From contig JAFGXI010000009.1 of NCBI GenBank assembly GCA_016936665.1, positions 1-64,000 of the forward strand: DNA of 64,000 bases, written 5' to 3'. The stretch is from Bacteroidales bacterium. GTDB taxonomy: Bacteria > Bacteroidota > Bacteroidia > Bacteroidales > JAFGXI01. The translations under genes were made by a program, and so were the position numbers. Below are positions 30,827 through 40,168 of this stretch, piece after piece. The notes under the pieces are model-generated. The model did no database searches and was not told the origin of the DNA. It was given only the letters and a program-made list of their open reading frames with translations. The first letter of the stretch is position 1; every line of letters starts with the position of its first letter.

Positions 30827-31809
30827 AACCCGTTGTGCTTTTAGGATTTAAAGATAAAAAAAGTTGTTCACCACACTAAAAAGTGTTATATTTAATTGAT
30901 TACCAGGCGTTAAATAAATAAACATCTTTAGCGAAAGTTACAAAAAAATATTGGTTGTTTTAAGAGATTTAGGATTAGATTCTAACTTCAGAAAACCAAT
31001 AAGGCTTCCAAAACTCAGCGATTTAGAACTCATTGCAGTCAATCTTACAAGTGAATATTTAAGTATAGGTATTGAATATCTGTTGTTTAGGGTTTTACCT
31101 AACAAACTATATAACAAGATTGAACGCTCTGTTTACAACCGTCGAAAACGAAATCTATTACCAATTATAGAGGAGGTCAGAATGAAGCTCTCAGATAAAT
31201 TTAATGAGTCCGAAACGTATTTTATTGTTGATAGTAAGCCTTTAGAAGCAGCCAAATTATCAAGAAGTAACCGCTCTTTTATTTGCAAAGAATCTTATTA
31301 TAGTGTACCTAACAAAGATTACTGTGCAAGCCAACAAATGCATTATTATGGCTATAAACTTCATGCTGTTTGTTCTGCAAATAGTATTTTCAAGAGTATT
31401 GATTTAAGCAAGGTTTCGGTTCAAGATATTCACTATCTTAAAGATATTAAACAACAGTTTAGCAATTGTACTATTATTGCTGAAAGAGGCTAAGTAAGTT
31501 CTGATTATCAGATAGATTTATTTGAAAGTTGCAACATTAAATTAGATGTACCGATGAGATTAAATCAAAAAAACTAACAAAAACAAGCTTATATTTTTAG
31601 AAAAACTAGAAAACGTATTGAAAATCTATTTTCACAACTCTGTGACCAATTTATGATTAGGCGAAATTATGCTAAATATTTTAAGGTTTTAAAACCAGAA
31701 TACTATCAAAAATAACTGCTATGACTATGATTCAGTATATAAATGCTTTTCTCCTAAATAGAAATATTAATAACATTAAAGCTCCTATTTCCTAAATGCA
31801 CAACGGGTT
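30827..31809 (+). mobile_element. Degenerate IS982-family insertion sequence with terminal inverted repeats
   Basis: Left end AACCCGTTGTGCTTTTAGGA; right end TCCTAAATGCACAACGGGTT (reverse complement AACCCGTTGTGCATTTAGGA, 1 mismatch). Span ~983 bp encloses transposase remnants. Confidence 0.82.
30951..31715 (+). pseudogene. IS982-like transposase pseudogene (at least two in-frame stops)
   Basis: VDSKPLEAAKLSRSNR, YYGYKLHAVCS, then TAA at 31491 within ERG(Y); same frame continues VSSDYQIDLFESCNIKLDVPMRLNQKN*QKQAYIFRKTRKRIENLFSQLCDQFMIRRNYAKYF. Confidence 0.85.
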
Positions 31810-31837
31810 TGATATAATAAATAATTACATTTGTATA

Positions 31838-33019
31838 ATGAAACGAATCGGAGCGAATTATATCATTACAAATCAAGGAGAACCATTAAAAAACGCATAC
31901 TTGGAGCTCGAAGACGACGGTACAATTATTCAAATTGTTCATACCAATGGGGAACTTAAAGAAGTTTCGGGGCTCTCGTTTTACAATGGTGTTTTGGTTC
32001 CCGGTTTTGTTAATGCACATGCTCATCTTGAATTGTCTCATCTCAAAAATTTGATAGAAACCCATAAAGGGCTTCCTCATTTTATTCAGAAAATCAGATC
32101 CTTACGATCTCAGAACGAAACAGATGACAAAGCAATGAAGCAAGCCGATAAAACAATGCAAGTGGAAGGCATTGTTTTAGTAGGCGATATTTCTAATGGC
32201 CCGGAATCGATTAAAACAAAATCGAAAAGCCCTATTCGGTATCATACCTTTGTCGAAGTATTTGGGCTGGACAAATATAAAGCTCACGATATTTTTGAAA
32301 AAGCAGAAAATTTGGTCTCATCTTTTCAAGATGCAGGATTAAAAGCTGGCATTGTTCCTCATGCGCCTTACTCTGTGTCCGAAAAATTATTTGAACTCAT
32401 CAGTGGTTCGTCTTATGAGCACAATACCACTTTGAGCATGCACAACCAAGAGACCGCCTCAGAAAATCAAATGTTTATCGACAAAACAGGAGAATTAGTC
32501 GACGGATTGTTATCGAGTGGTATCAAGTTAGATTATTTTTATCCAACGGGCTTTAATTCGCTACCTTCTACTTTAGTGCAACTTCCAAAATGCTCAAAAA
32601 TTAATTTAGTTCACAACACTTACACCGAACAAGCCGATATTGATAAAACAAAAGCATACACTCAACATGCTTTTTGGACATTGTGCCCCAACGCAAATCT
32701 ATACATCGAAAACAAACTACCGAACATTGACTTATTATTACAAAATGATTTAAAAATATGTATTGGCACCGACAGTTTAGCGTCCAACGAGCGGTTATCA
32801 ATTTTAAATGAATTAAAAACCATTCAAAATCATTATCCCGAAATTCCATTTGCAACACTTATTCGTTGGGCTACTTTAAATGGCGCAGAGATGTTAGATG
32901 AATCTTTTAAATACGGCAGTTTCGAAAAGGGCAAAAAACCGGGCATTAATTTGATTGAAAATTTTGATTTTAAGAATTTTAAATTAAACCCGGAAAGTAA
33001 AGTTAAAGTTCTACTCTAA
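31838..33019 (+). CDS. Amidohydrolase family protein (cytosine/aminofutalosine deaminase-like); start re-assigned to 31838
   Basis: PGFVNAHAHLELSHL, VPHAPYSVSEKLF, SMHNQETASENQMF, IGTDSLASNE. ORF-track start at 31796 lies inside the IS end. Confidence 0.85.
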   Translation: MKRIGANYIITNQGEPLKNAYLELEDDGTIIQIVHTNGELKEVSGLSFYNGVLVPGFVNAHAHLELSHLKNLIETHKGLPHFIQKIRSLRSQNETDDKAMKQADKTMQVEGIVLVGDISNGPESIKTKSKSPIRYHTFVEVFGLDKYKAHDIFEKAENLVSSFQDAGLKAGIVPHAPYSVSEKLFELISGSSYEHNTTLSMHNQETASENQMFIDKTGELVDGLLSSGIKLDYFYPTGFNSLPSTLVQLPKCSKINLVHNTYTEQADIDKTKAYTQHAFWTLCPNANLYIENKLPNIDLLLQNDLKICIGTDSLASNERLSILNELKTIQNHYPEIPFATLIRWATLNGAEMLDESFKYGSFEKGKKPGINLIENFDFKNFKLNPESKVKVLL

Positions 33020-33036
33020 TTTTATACATTTATTGT

Positions 33037-33876
33037 ATGCAAAAAAAGAGTTTCATTTTATTACTAATTTTAAACGCATTAATTGGCGTTCTTTCCTGCG
33101 AAAAAGAAGTGAAATGGAATGCTCCCACAAGCGATTCTCACCAGTTGGTAGTTGAAGGCATTCTAACCAACGAACTCAAAAATCAAATTATTATATTAAG
33201 CTATTCCAAAAATAATTTAAATGATGTTTCGACAAAAGTTAGCAACGCTACAGTTAAAGTAAAAAGTGGAGACGAAACTTATAAATTTATTAACATCGAT
33301 AGTTTACCCGGTTATTATTTCAGCGAAAAGCCCTTTGCTGCATCAGTAAGTAAAACTTACTATTTGCAAGTTTCACTAAATGGGAACATCTACACGGCAA
33401 GTACACAAATGACAGCAATTCACCCTACCCCTGAACTTATAGTGGCCCCAAACGAAGATTCATCTTATTTTCAAATCAACTACGTATGTTCAAATTACAG
33501 TCCGGACGAAGAAGCTTTGTATGAAATTCAAATTTTTGCCGACACGATTATTTCATCCACAGACACCTGTGCAAAAGCTCTTCAATATTATTATACATTT
33601 AACACCGTCGATATAGGAGAAATTTTTGCGCCAGATAGACCTGCATTGCTTTTTGATTCTTCTGCTGTTATTATCGAAAGAAAATATTCGCTCACCCCAG
33701 ATTATGCAGATTTTGTAAGAGCAATGATATCGGAAACCCAATGGCAAGGAACTTTTTTTTCGGAATTTCCAGCCAATATGCCAAGCAATTTGAGCAATGG
33801 TGCTTTGGGATATTTTACAGCTTGCACCGTACAAAGCGACACAATTGAAATTAAAAAAGTTTTACTGAACCAGTAA
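33037..33876 (+). CDS. DUF4249-like lipoprotein
   Basis: Lipobox LIGVLSCEKEV; HQLVVEGILTNELKNQIIILSYSKN. Confidence 0.7.
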   Translation: MQKKSFILLLILNALIGVLSCEKEVKWNAPTSDSHQLVVEGILTNELKNQIIILSYSKNNLNDVSTKVSNATVKVKSGDETYKFINIDSLPGYYFSEKPFAASVSKTYYLQVSLNGNIYTASTQMTAIHPTPELIVAPNEDSSYFQINYVCSNYSPDEEALYEIQIFADTIISSTDTCAKALQYYYTFNTVDIGEIFAPDRPALLFDSSAVIIERKYSLTPDYADFVRAMISETQWQGTFFSEFPANMPSNLSNGALGYFTACTVQSDTIEIKKVLLNQ

Positions 33877-34830
33877 ATTACATCCTCTTACATCAGCATT
33901 ATCGAACCTGCCTAACACCGAAAAACTTTCGTCGGCGTTAAATTTCCCCAAATCTTGAGTAGCAATAAAAGCACAACTGTCGATATTTGCTAAATCGATA
34001 ATATTGATGCCGCCTGTTTGTCCCTCTTTTAAAAATGCTTTTGGATCGTTTACATCTCGAATTAAAATCCTCATCCAAGGAGGGCAATCGTAAAAGCCAT
34101 GGCCTTTTGAATAAGCCTGCGATAGTAATTCTGTCATGCCATACTCAGAACAAATTGTATTAACACCTAAACCTTGTTTTAAACGTTGATGAAAATCTTC
34201 CTTGGTCATTTCCTGTCTTGTACCTTTCATACCGCCTGTTTCGATAACCAAAGTATGTTTCAAATTCAATTGTTTAAAGGCTATCAAATCGAGTAAAGCA
34301 TAACTAACACCCCATAATATTGTTTTTTGATGCTTATCTTCGAGTTGTTGCAGTTTATTTGTCAATGCTTCGTAATCTCGTAAATAGTACCCGTTCTCCG
34401 GATGCGAAGACGCCTGCATAAGCGCATCGACCATATAAATTAGCGAAGATCCCTCGCGCTCAAGATAAGATGGCAATAGGGCAATAAAACAATAATCTTT
34501 AGGTGGCCCAAAAAATATTTGAAATGCGTTTAAAAAAGATGCTTTATATATTTCTAAATCTGCAACATAATGTTTCGAACTGCTCATACCGGAAGTGCCA
34601 CTGCTAGTAAAACAAATTTTATTACTTTTATTCCGATCGAAAACTGTATGCGTTTTAAATAATTCTATGGGTAAAAATGGAATATCTTCAATTTTTGATA
34701 TTGTTTTGGGATCAATCTTTAAGTATTTTATAAATTGCTTATACGTCTCAATTCTAGCCGACTGATCGTAGAATAACGCCAATGCCTGATCCTCAAAATT
34801 GAGCTTGCTTGCCGACAAAAACTTCATCAA
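33862..34830 (-). CDS. LuxE-like acyl-protein synthetase / AMP-forming ligase family protein
   Basis: IPFLPIELFKTHTVFD, CFTSSGTSGMSSSKHYV, YGMTELLSQAYS. Confidence 0.82.
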   Translation of the reverse strand: MMKFLSASKLNFEDQALALFYDQSARIETYKQFIKYLKIDPKTISKIEDIPFLPIELFKTHTVFDRNKSNKICFTSSGTSGMSSSKHYVADLEIYKASFLNAFQIFFGPPKDYCFIALLPSYLEREGSSLIYMVDALMQASSHPENGYYLRDYEALTNKLQQLEDKHQKTILWGVSYALLDLIAFKQLNLKHTLVIETGGMKGTRQEMTKEDFHQRLKQGLGVNTICSEYGMTELLSQAYSKGHGFYDCPPWMRILIRDVNDPKAFLKEGQTGGINIIDLANIDSCAFIATQDLGKFNADESFSVLGRFDNADVRGCNLLVQ

Positions 34831-34833
34831 TTA

Positions 34834-35298
34834 TTAATTAAATTGCTTACTTATTTTTGTGGTTTTGTTATAGTCTACCGGAATCTTTTTATTGAAAAGG
34901 AATTTACGTGCTTTTACATAGCCATGCACTTCCACTTTTGCTCTATTGGTCAATAAAGAAGGAACGATCAACAAGCCCCCTTTGGCTAATTTATCTAATT
35001 GTATTCTGAATACCAAATGTTTAACTTCATCCGAATTAGCATCAATTTTTACATTTTTAACCTTGTTTATTTTACCAAGAGCAATCCCATTAAAAGTAAT
35101 ATCTAAATCTACATCACTAATGGTAAATCCGAAATTATTAGGGTTTTTAATGGGTGCAGCAAGAACTACTTCGATATACTCTTTAGTTATTTCATTGATA
35201 TTAAAACTCTGTAAGTTGCCAACTTCTACTTCCTTTACTTCGCACGAGTAAAGAAAAAAAGTAAATACTAAAAAAACGATAGTCCAAACTCGATTCAT
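34834..35298 (-). CDS. LEA type 2-like lipoprotein; start re-assigned to 35298
   Basis: MNRVWTIVFLVFTFFLYSCEVKEVEVGNLQSFNI; VVLAAPIKNPNNFGFTISDVDLDITFNGIALGKI. Confidence 0.7.
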   Translation of the reverse strand: MNRVWTIVFLVFTFFLYSCEVKEVEVGNLQSFNINEITKEYIEVVLAAPIKNPNNFGFTISDVDLDITFNGIALGKINKVKNVKIDANSDEVKHLVFRIQLDKLAKGGLLIVPSLLTNRAKVEVHGYVKARKFLFNKKIPVDYNKTTKISKQFN

Positions 35299-35687
35299 AT
35301 TAAAAAATATTAAAACACAAAAGTAAAACATTTAAGCTTAATAATATTCTTAAAGCAAAGAGATCGAAACACATAAAGGCAAGAGAAGCACGCCAAATAT
35401 TAGTTCCTAGTTAATGATGAAATCACATTTGTAATTCTAAAAAGAAACAAAAAATCAACATCGATTTTAACAATCAACAAAAATTAATGTTTTATAAACA
35501 AATTTATCCAGAGTTATTAACATTAGAATATACTTTTATCTACTTGTTTTACTGTTATTTACAAATATTTTAAAACTGTTATAAACAAGACTGTTTAAAG
35601 TATTTAACATTTGTTGAAAACTATACTAATACTATAGTGTAGTGTGTTTTTTTGCTATGTAATTTTGGTAAAAACTGGATAATAAGC

Positions 35688-37025
35688 ATGTTAAAAGCAT
35701 ATCTAATTGGTGTATATTCAATCGTGGTCTTCTTCCTGAGCTGGTTTACCAATCCGGTTGAACTAAAAATGATTGCGCCTCAAGAAGTTGTTGCTGGCGT
35801 ACCATTCGAAGTTGAAGTTATAATTAATAAAGGAACAATCGATGGTTTTGCACGCTTCCAACAAGAACTACCTAAAGGCTTTACTGCAGAAGTCATCGAC
35901 CCCGCCACAGGCGATTTTAAATTCGAAGATCAGTTAGTTAAATTATTTTGGCTAATCATTCCGAACAAAGAAGAAATTGTAGTTAGGTATAGAATTAATA
36001 CAGACGTTAATGTCAGTGGTAAATACAGCCTAGCCGCCATTTTTTCTTACATCGATGGTGATAAAAAATATGCCGAAATGCCACTCCACGAAATAAACAT
36101 TACGCCCTCTCCTCTAGCTAATCAGTCGACAGACAGCTCCAAAATAGAAATGCAAGCTCCACCACAGGTCACTTGCCAACGACACTCGGTTAAAATTAAT
36201 GCTCAAGGAGAGATCGAAATCGAATTGCTCGTTAACAGAGGTGAGTTAAGACCAGATCAGTTTGCTAAAATTCAAGAAATTGTACCTCGCGGGTTTGATG
36301 CTAAAAGCCTTGAAACCAAAGGTGGTATATTTACGTTCATGAACAACGAAGCTAAATTTTTATGGATGACTTTACCCACCGAACAAGAATTTTTGGTTGC
36401 TTATAAACTTATTCCTGAGAAAGATGTTAACCTGAAAAAATTAGAAATAAAAGGTAATTTCTCATACATTGTCGACGGACAAACTATTGAGGTTCCTCTA
36501 ACAGAGATGGACAAAACAGTTGCCGAAATCGTTTCTGAACAATTAGCATATCAGCAAGGCGACTGGAAATCGGCTACCGACACAAACGAAACAACTGTAA
36601 GCGACGTTGCCGATAACACAAACAATACAAATAACAATGAGGTGTCCGACAATAACCTAGCCGACAACAATACACAAGAAGATAACATTGAGGCATCGAA
36701 CAACACCAATCAGATCATTTCTATACCGCAACCCGATGCCGCAGTACATTACAGAATTCAAATCGCAGCCGGTCATAAAAAAATCGATACAAAACCATAT
36801 TTCAAGAAATTAAAAGTTAAAGAATCTGTGAATGTCGAAATGCTGGAAGGTTGGTATAAATACACTATCGGGAGTTACAGTCAGTACTTACAAGCTCGAA
36901 ATAAACGCAACGATATTTGGGCTCAAACCCCCATCACCGACGCCTTTGTAACGGCCTATAATAACGGGCAAAGAATCACCGTACAAGAAGCTTTAATGAT
37001 AACCAATCAAACTTGGTATCAATAA
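35688..37025 (+). CDS. Hypothetical protein with two related N-terminal domains, N/T/D-rich linker and SPOR-like C-terminus
   Basis: Duplicated modules (VEVIINKGTIDGFARFQQELPKGFTAEVIDPATGDFKFEDQLVKLFWLIIP and IELLVNRGELRPDQFAKIQEIVPRGFDAKSLETKGGIFTFMNNEAKFLWMTLP); C-terminal YRIQIAAGHKKIDTKPYFKKL. Confidence 0.65.
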   Translation: MLKAYLIGVYSIVVFFLSWFTNPVELKMIAPQEVVAGVPFEVEVIINKGTIDGFARFQQELPKGFTAEVIDPATGDFKFEDQLVKLFWLIIPNKEEIVVRYRINTDVNVSGKYSLAAIFSYIDGDKKYAEMPLHEINITPSPLANQSTDSSKIEMQAPPQVTCQRHSVKINAQGEIEIELLVNRGELRPDQFAKIQEIVPRGFDAKSLETKGGIFTFMNNEAKFLWMTLPTEQEFLVAYKLIPEKDVNLKKLEIKGNFSYIVDGQTIEVPLTEMDKTVAEIVSEQLAYQQGDWKSATDTNETTVSDVADNTNNTNNNEVSDNNLADNNTQEDNIEASNNTNQIISIPQPDAAVHYRIQIAAGHKKIDTKPYFKKLKVKESVNVEMLEGWYKYTIGSYSQYLQARNKRNDIWAQTPITDAFVTAYNNGQRITVQEALMITNQTWYQ

Positions 37026-37075
37026 TATTGTACTGATTCGAAAGATTTATTATCTTTAGCAGGTACACTCATGCA

Positions 37076-38491
37076 ATGAAGAAGTACCTTTTAGCAATAT
37101 GGCTCACATGGTCTATTACCTTGTCTTTTAGTCAAGTAGATACTTCTTTTGTATCTCCTCCAGACACTTCCGACAACGGATTTGATTACTTTTATACCGA
37201 AGAAGAGCGGTCGAAGTACCTCAATTACAAACCAATTATCAGTGTTGGAACTGGCGTTTTAAAATTTTATGGCGATGTTCGCGATGTGTATGGGAAAAGC
37301 CCAATTATGGGAAACACAGCAGTCAATCTGGGGATTTCAAGAGACTTAAATAACTTTCTTACCGTTCATTTTAATGCTACTTATGGGAATTTATCTGGTC
37401 TAGAAAGCTCAACAGACAGAAATTTGAATTTCAAAACAGAAATATTAAATGGTGCACTGTTGTTATCTTACAATTTCTATCATTTGCTCAAAAAACCCGA
37501 TATGCTTTTAGAATACAAAAAGCAAAGAAAACTGATACCTGAAATTGCAATTGGTTTAAGTGCGTTTAACTTTTCTTCTAAAGCCGATATGAAAGATGCC
37601 TACGGCAATACCTATCATTATTGGAGCGATGGCACTATAAGAAACCTACCTGAAAACCCTCAGAACGAAACAAAAAGCCTTGTTTTACAACGCGATTATA
37701 GTTACGAGACAGACCTCAGAGAGCTCGATTTAGACGGACTAGGTAAATATACCAAAGCAGCTTTTGCTGTACCGATTGATGTGAGCATAAACTACCAATT
37801 GCACGAACGTGCCATGATTAAATTCGGATCTACATATTATTTTGTAGTAAACGATAATATTGACAACGTTTCTCCTGCAGGAATTGATAACAGAAAAGGT
37901 AAATCGGGTGGCGATAATTACTTATACACATATGCCAGTATTAAACTCGACTTGTTCTCGAACGAAAAAGAAGTATACGAAGACGCAACTTACTACGTCT
38001 CTCCAGAAATTATAGATGCCTTGTTGGCTGAAGATGAAGATGGCGATGGTGTTGCCGATATTTGGGATAAATGCCTCGAAACACCTAAAGGGATAGCTGT
38101 AGATGATTTTGGTTGTCCGTTCGACGACGACCAAGATGGGTTTGCCAACTACCGCGACAAAGAACTCAACACAGAAAAAGACTCCATTACAAACATGGAA
38201 GGTGTTAAACTAACACCCGAAGAATGGCAAGCCTATAGCGACACTTCAGATGCTATTGCATACTACGAAATTTGCGACTATTACCCCAGCATGTGCTACG
38301 ACCACCCATCCGAACGCTATCGTAATATGTTCGTGAAGATACCCGATAAATTTATTAATTTAGACGAAGACAAAGACGGTTATATTTCGATTGAAGAAGT
38401 TAGCAAAGCTATTGATGAATTCTTTAACATGACATCGAGTTTAACCATCGACGATATTTACGAGCTAACAGAATTCTTCTTTAGTCAGTAA
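37076..38491 (+). CDS. Outer-membrane protein with thrombospondin type 3-like and EF-hand-like Ca-binding motifs
   Basis: Signal peptide; DEDGDGVADIWDKCLETPKGIAVDDFGCPFDDDQDGFANYRDKE; C-terminal DEDKDGYISIEEV. Confidence 0.7.
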   Translation: MKKYLLAIWLTWSITLSFSQVDTSFVSPPDTSDNGFDYFYTEEERSKYLNYKPIISVGTGVLKFYGDVRDVYGKSPIMGNTAVNLGISRDLNNFLTVHFNATYGNLSGLESSTDRNLNFKTEILNGALLLSYNFYHLLKKPDMLLEYKKQRKLIPEIAIGLSAFNFSSKADMKDAYGNTYHYWSDGTIRNLPENPQNETKSLVLQRDYSYETDLRELDLDGLGKYTKAAFAVPIDVSINYQLHERAMIKFGSTYYFVVNDNIDNVSPAGIDNRKGKSGGDNYLYTYASIKLDLFSNEKEVYEDATYYVSPEIIDALLAEDEDGDGVADIWDKCLETPKGIAVDDFGCPFDDDQDGFANYRDKELNTEKDSITNMEGVKLTPEEWQAYSDTSDAIAYYEICDYYPSMCYDHPSERYRNMFVKIPDKFINLDEDKDGYISIEEVSKAIDEFFNMTSSLTIDDIYELTEFFFSQ

Positions 38492-38560
38492 TCATATTAG
38501 TTCATCTAATTTGTAAGAAATCTACAATTTTATTAAATAGTACAATTATACGTACCTAGT

Positions 38561-38600
38561 ACTGTTCACTTCTTTCGTGTGAATAGTTTATATTTCAATT
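38561..38600 (+). terminator. Probable terminator after the 37076..38491 gene
   Basis: ACTGTTCAC TTCTTTCGT GTGAATAGT (9-bp stem, one G-U), followed by T-rich sequence. Confidence 0.5.
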
Positions 38601-38858
38601 TTACATTTCGACGACAACTAAAGGTGCTTAAAGGAATTTAGTATGGCTTATTCTTATCTTTCAATAAGCAAACCTAACTGTATGAAAATTTTTTATTTTG
38701 ATTCAGCTAAAAAAACAACTTGATATACTCAGGCACAAAATTTTATAAGATAATTGTAAAATTATATAACACATCCCCTATGGGAAGCTTATACATTTGT
38801 AATGTTGCTTTCAAAACTGACGGCAACAAACATTCAGATAAAAAATAAATTTAAGAAG

Positions 38859-39104
38859 ATGAAAGTACGATCCAATTTAGCTGTTAGCGAAGACGGTTTT
38901 GTGTTCGATCCAAAAACCGGTGAGAGTTATACCGTAAACGAAGTTGGTATTTCAGTCTTACAACACCTTAGTCGTGGTACTCAGATAGATGCTTTGGTAG
39001 ATGCTCTGGAAAAAGAGTACGATGCCGATCGATACACTTTAGAAAAAACTGTGGGCGATTTTGTTCAAATGATGAAAGAATATAATTTGTTAGATCATGA
39101 GTAA
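38859..39104 (+). CDS. PqqD-family / RRE-like small protein (81 aa); start re-assigned to 38859
   Basis: MKVRSNLAVSEDGFVFDPKTGESYTVNEVGISVLQHLSRGTQIDALVDALEKEYDADRYTLEKTVGDFVQMMKEYNLLDHE fits the PqqD pattern. TACATTTG at 38792-38799 implies transcription starts near or after the ORF-track start at 38802. Confidence 0.75.
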   Translation: MKVRSNLAVSEDGFVFDPKTGESYTVNEVGISVLQHLSRGTQIDALVDALEKEYDADRYTLEKTVGDFVQMMKEYNLLDHE

Positions 39105-40140
39105 AAAAGCGATTACGGTAGCCGTTACCGGTTTAAATAATACCGATAATCCCGGGCCGGGCATTCCTGTCATTAGAGGATTGCTCGACAGCGATTTTTT
39201 CGAGGTTAGAATTATTGGACTGGCATACGAAAATCTTGAGCCCGGTATTTATATGGATTTAGTGCATAAAGTATATAATGTACCTTATCCTTCGACTGGT
39301 ACCGATGCTTTGTTGGCAAGAATAGCATACATCAATTCAATCGAAAATATCGATTTGCTCATTCCAAATTTCGATGCTGAATTATATTCTTTTATGCGTT
39401 CAAAAGACCAACTATTACAAATGGGGATTCACACTTTTTTACCGAGTTTAGAACAATTCGAAGAGCGTCATAAATCAAATCTACCGGAGTTCGGAAAAAA
39501 ATATAATGTTGATGTTCCCAAAAGCAAAGCACTAACTTCAACTTCAGAAATTTACAGTTTGAAGCCCGATTTTCAATTCCCTTACTTAGTAAAAGGTAAA
39601 TTTTACGATGCCTACGTATGTTACAGTCACGAGCAAGCCACAACACAGTTTAACAAATTATCATCGAAATGGGGACTCCCTGTTATTGTACAAGAATTTG
39701 TACACGGTACAGAAGTGAATGTGATAGCCTTGGGCGATGGTACAGGTGAGACAATTGCTGCTGTTCCAATGCGTAAACAGTATATCACAGATAAAGGTAA
39801 AGCTTGGGGAGGTATTACTATCGGCGATGAGGAGATGATGAGTTTAACTCGGCATATCATTCGAGAAACCAAATGGAAAGGAGGCATGGAACTGGAATTG
39901 ATTAAAACCAGCGACAATAGATATTATCTTATCGAAATTAATCCTAGAATTCCGGCTTGGGTGTATTTGGCAGTTGGAGCAGGGCAAAATATCCCGGAAG
40001 CACTAGCGAAATTAGCTTTAGGATACGAACAAAAACCATTTACACATTACGAAGTAGGAAAAATGTTCATCCGTTATTCTTACGATTTAATTACAGATGT
40101 AAATGTATTTCAACGTTTGTCGATGACTGGGGAACTTTAA
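39097..40140 (+). CDS. ATP-grasp ligase (PylC / carbamoyl-phosphate synthase large chain-like)
   Basis: ITVAVTGLNNTDNPGPGIPVIRGL, FPYLVKGKFYDA, PVIVQEFVHGTEVNVIALGD, YYLIEINPRIPAWVYLAVGAGQNIPEALAKLALG. Confidence 0.85.
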   Translation: MSKKAITVAVTGLNNTDNPGPGIPVIRGLLDSDFFEVRIIGLAYENLEPGIYMDLVHKVYNVPYPSTGTDALLARIAYINSIENIDLLIPNFDAELYSFMRSKDQLLQMGIHTFLPSLEQFEERHKSNLPEFGKKYNVDVPKSKALTSTSEIYSLKPDFQFPYLVKGKFYDAYVCYSHEQATTQFNKLSSKWGLPVIVQEFVHGTEVNVIALGDGTGETIAAVPMRKQYITDKGKAWGGITIGDEEMMSLTRHIIRETKWKGGMELELIKTSDNRYYLIEINPRIPAWVYLAVGAGQNIPEALAKLALGYEQKPFTHYEVGKMFIRYSYDLITDVNVFQRLSMTGEL

Positions 40141-40168
40141 CAATTTACCATTAAACATTAAAAAAAAG

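Noticed and set aside
31796-31837. ORF-track start of the amidohydrolase
   Set aside because: It begins inside the IS terminal repeat; the ATG at 31838 gives a better N-terminus (MKRIGANYIITNQGEP).
35342-35651. AT-rich intergenic region as possible regulatory RNA or origin
   Set aside because: No convincing stem, DnaA-box cluster or conserved motif could be identified by eye.
38802-38858. ORF-track N-terminal extension of the PqqD-like protein
   Set aside because: It starts directly after a TACATTTG -7 element, and the PqqD-like homology begins at the ATG at 38859.
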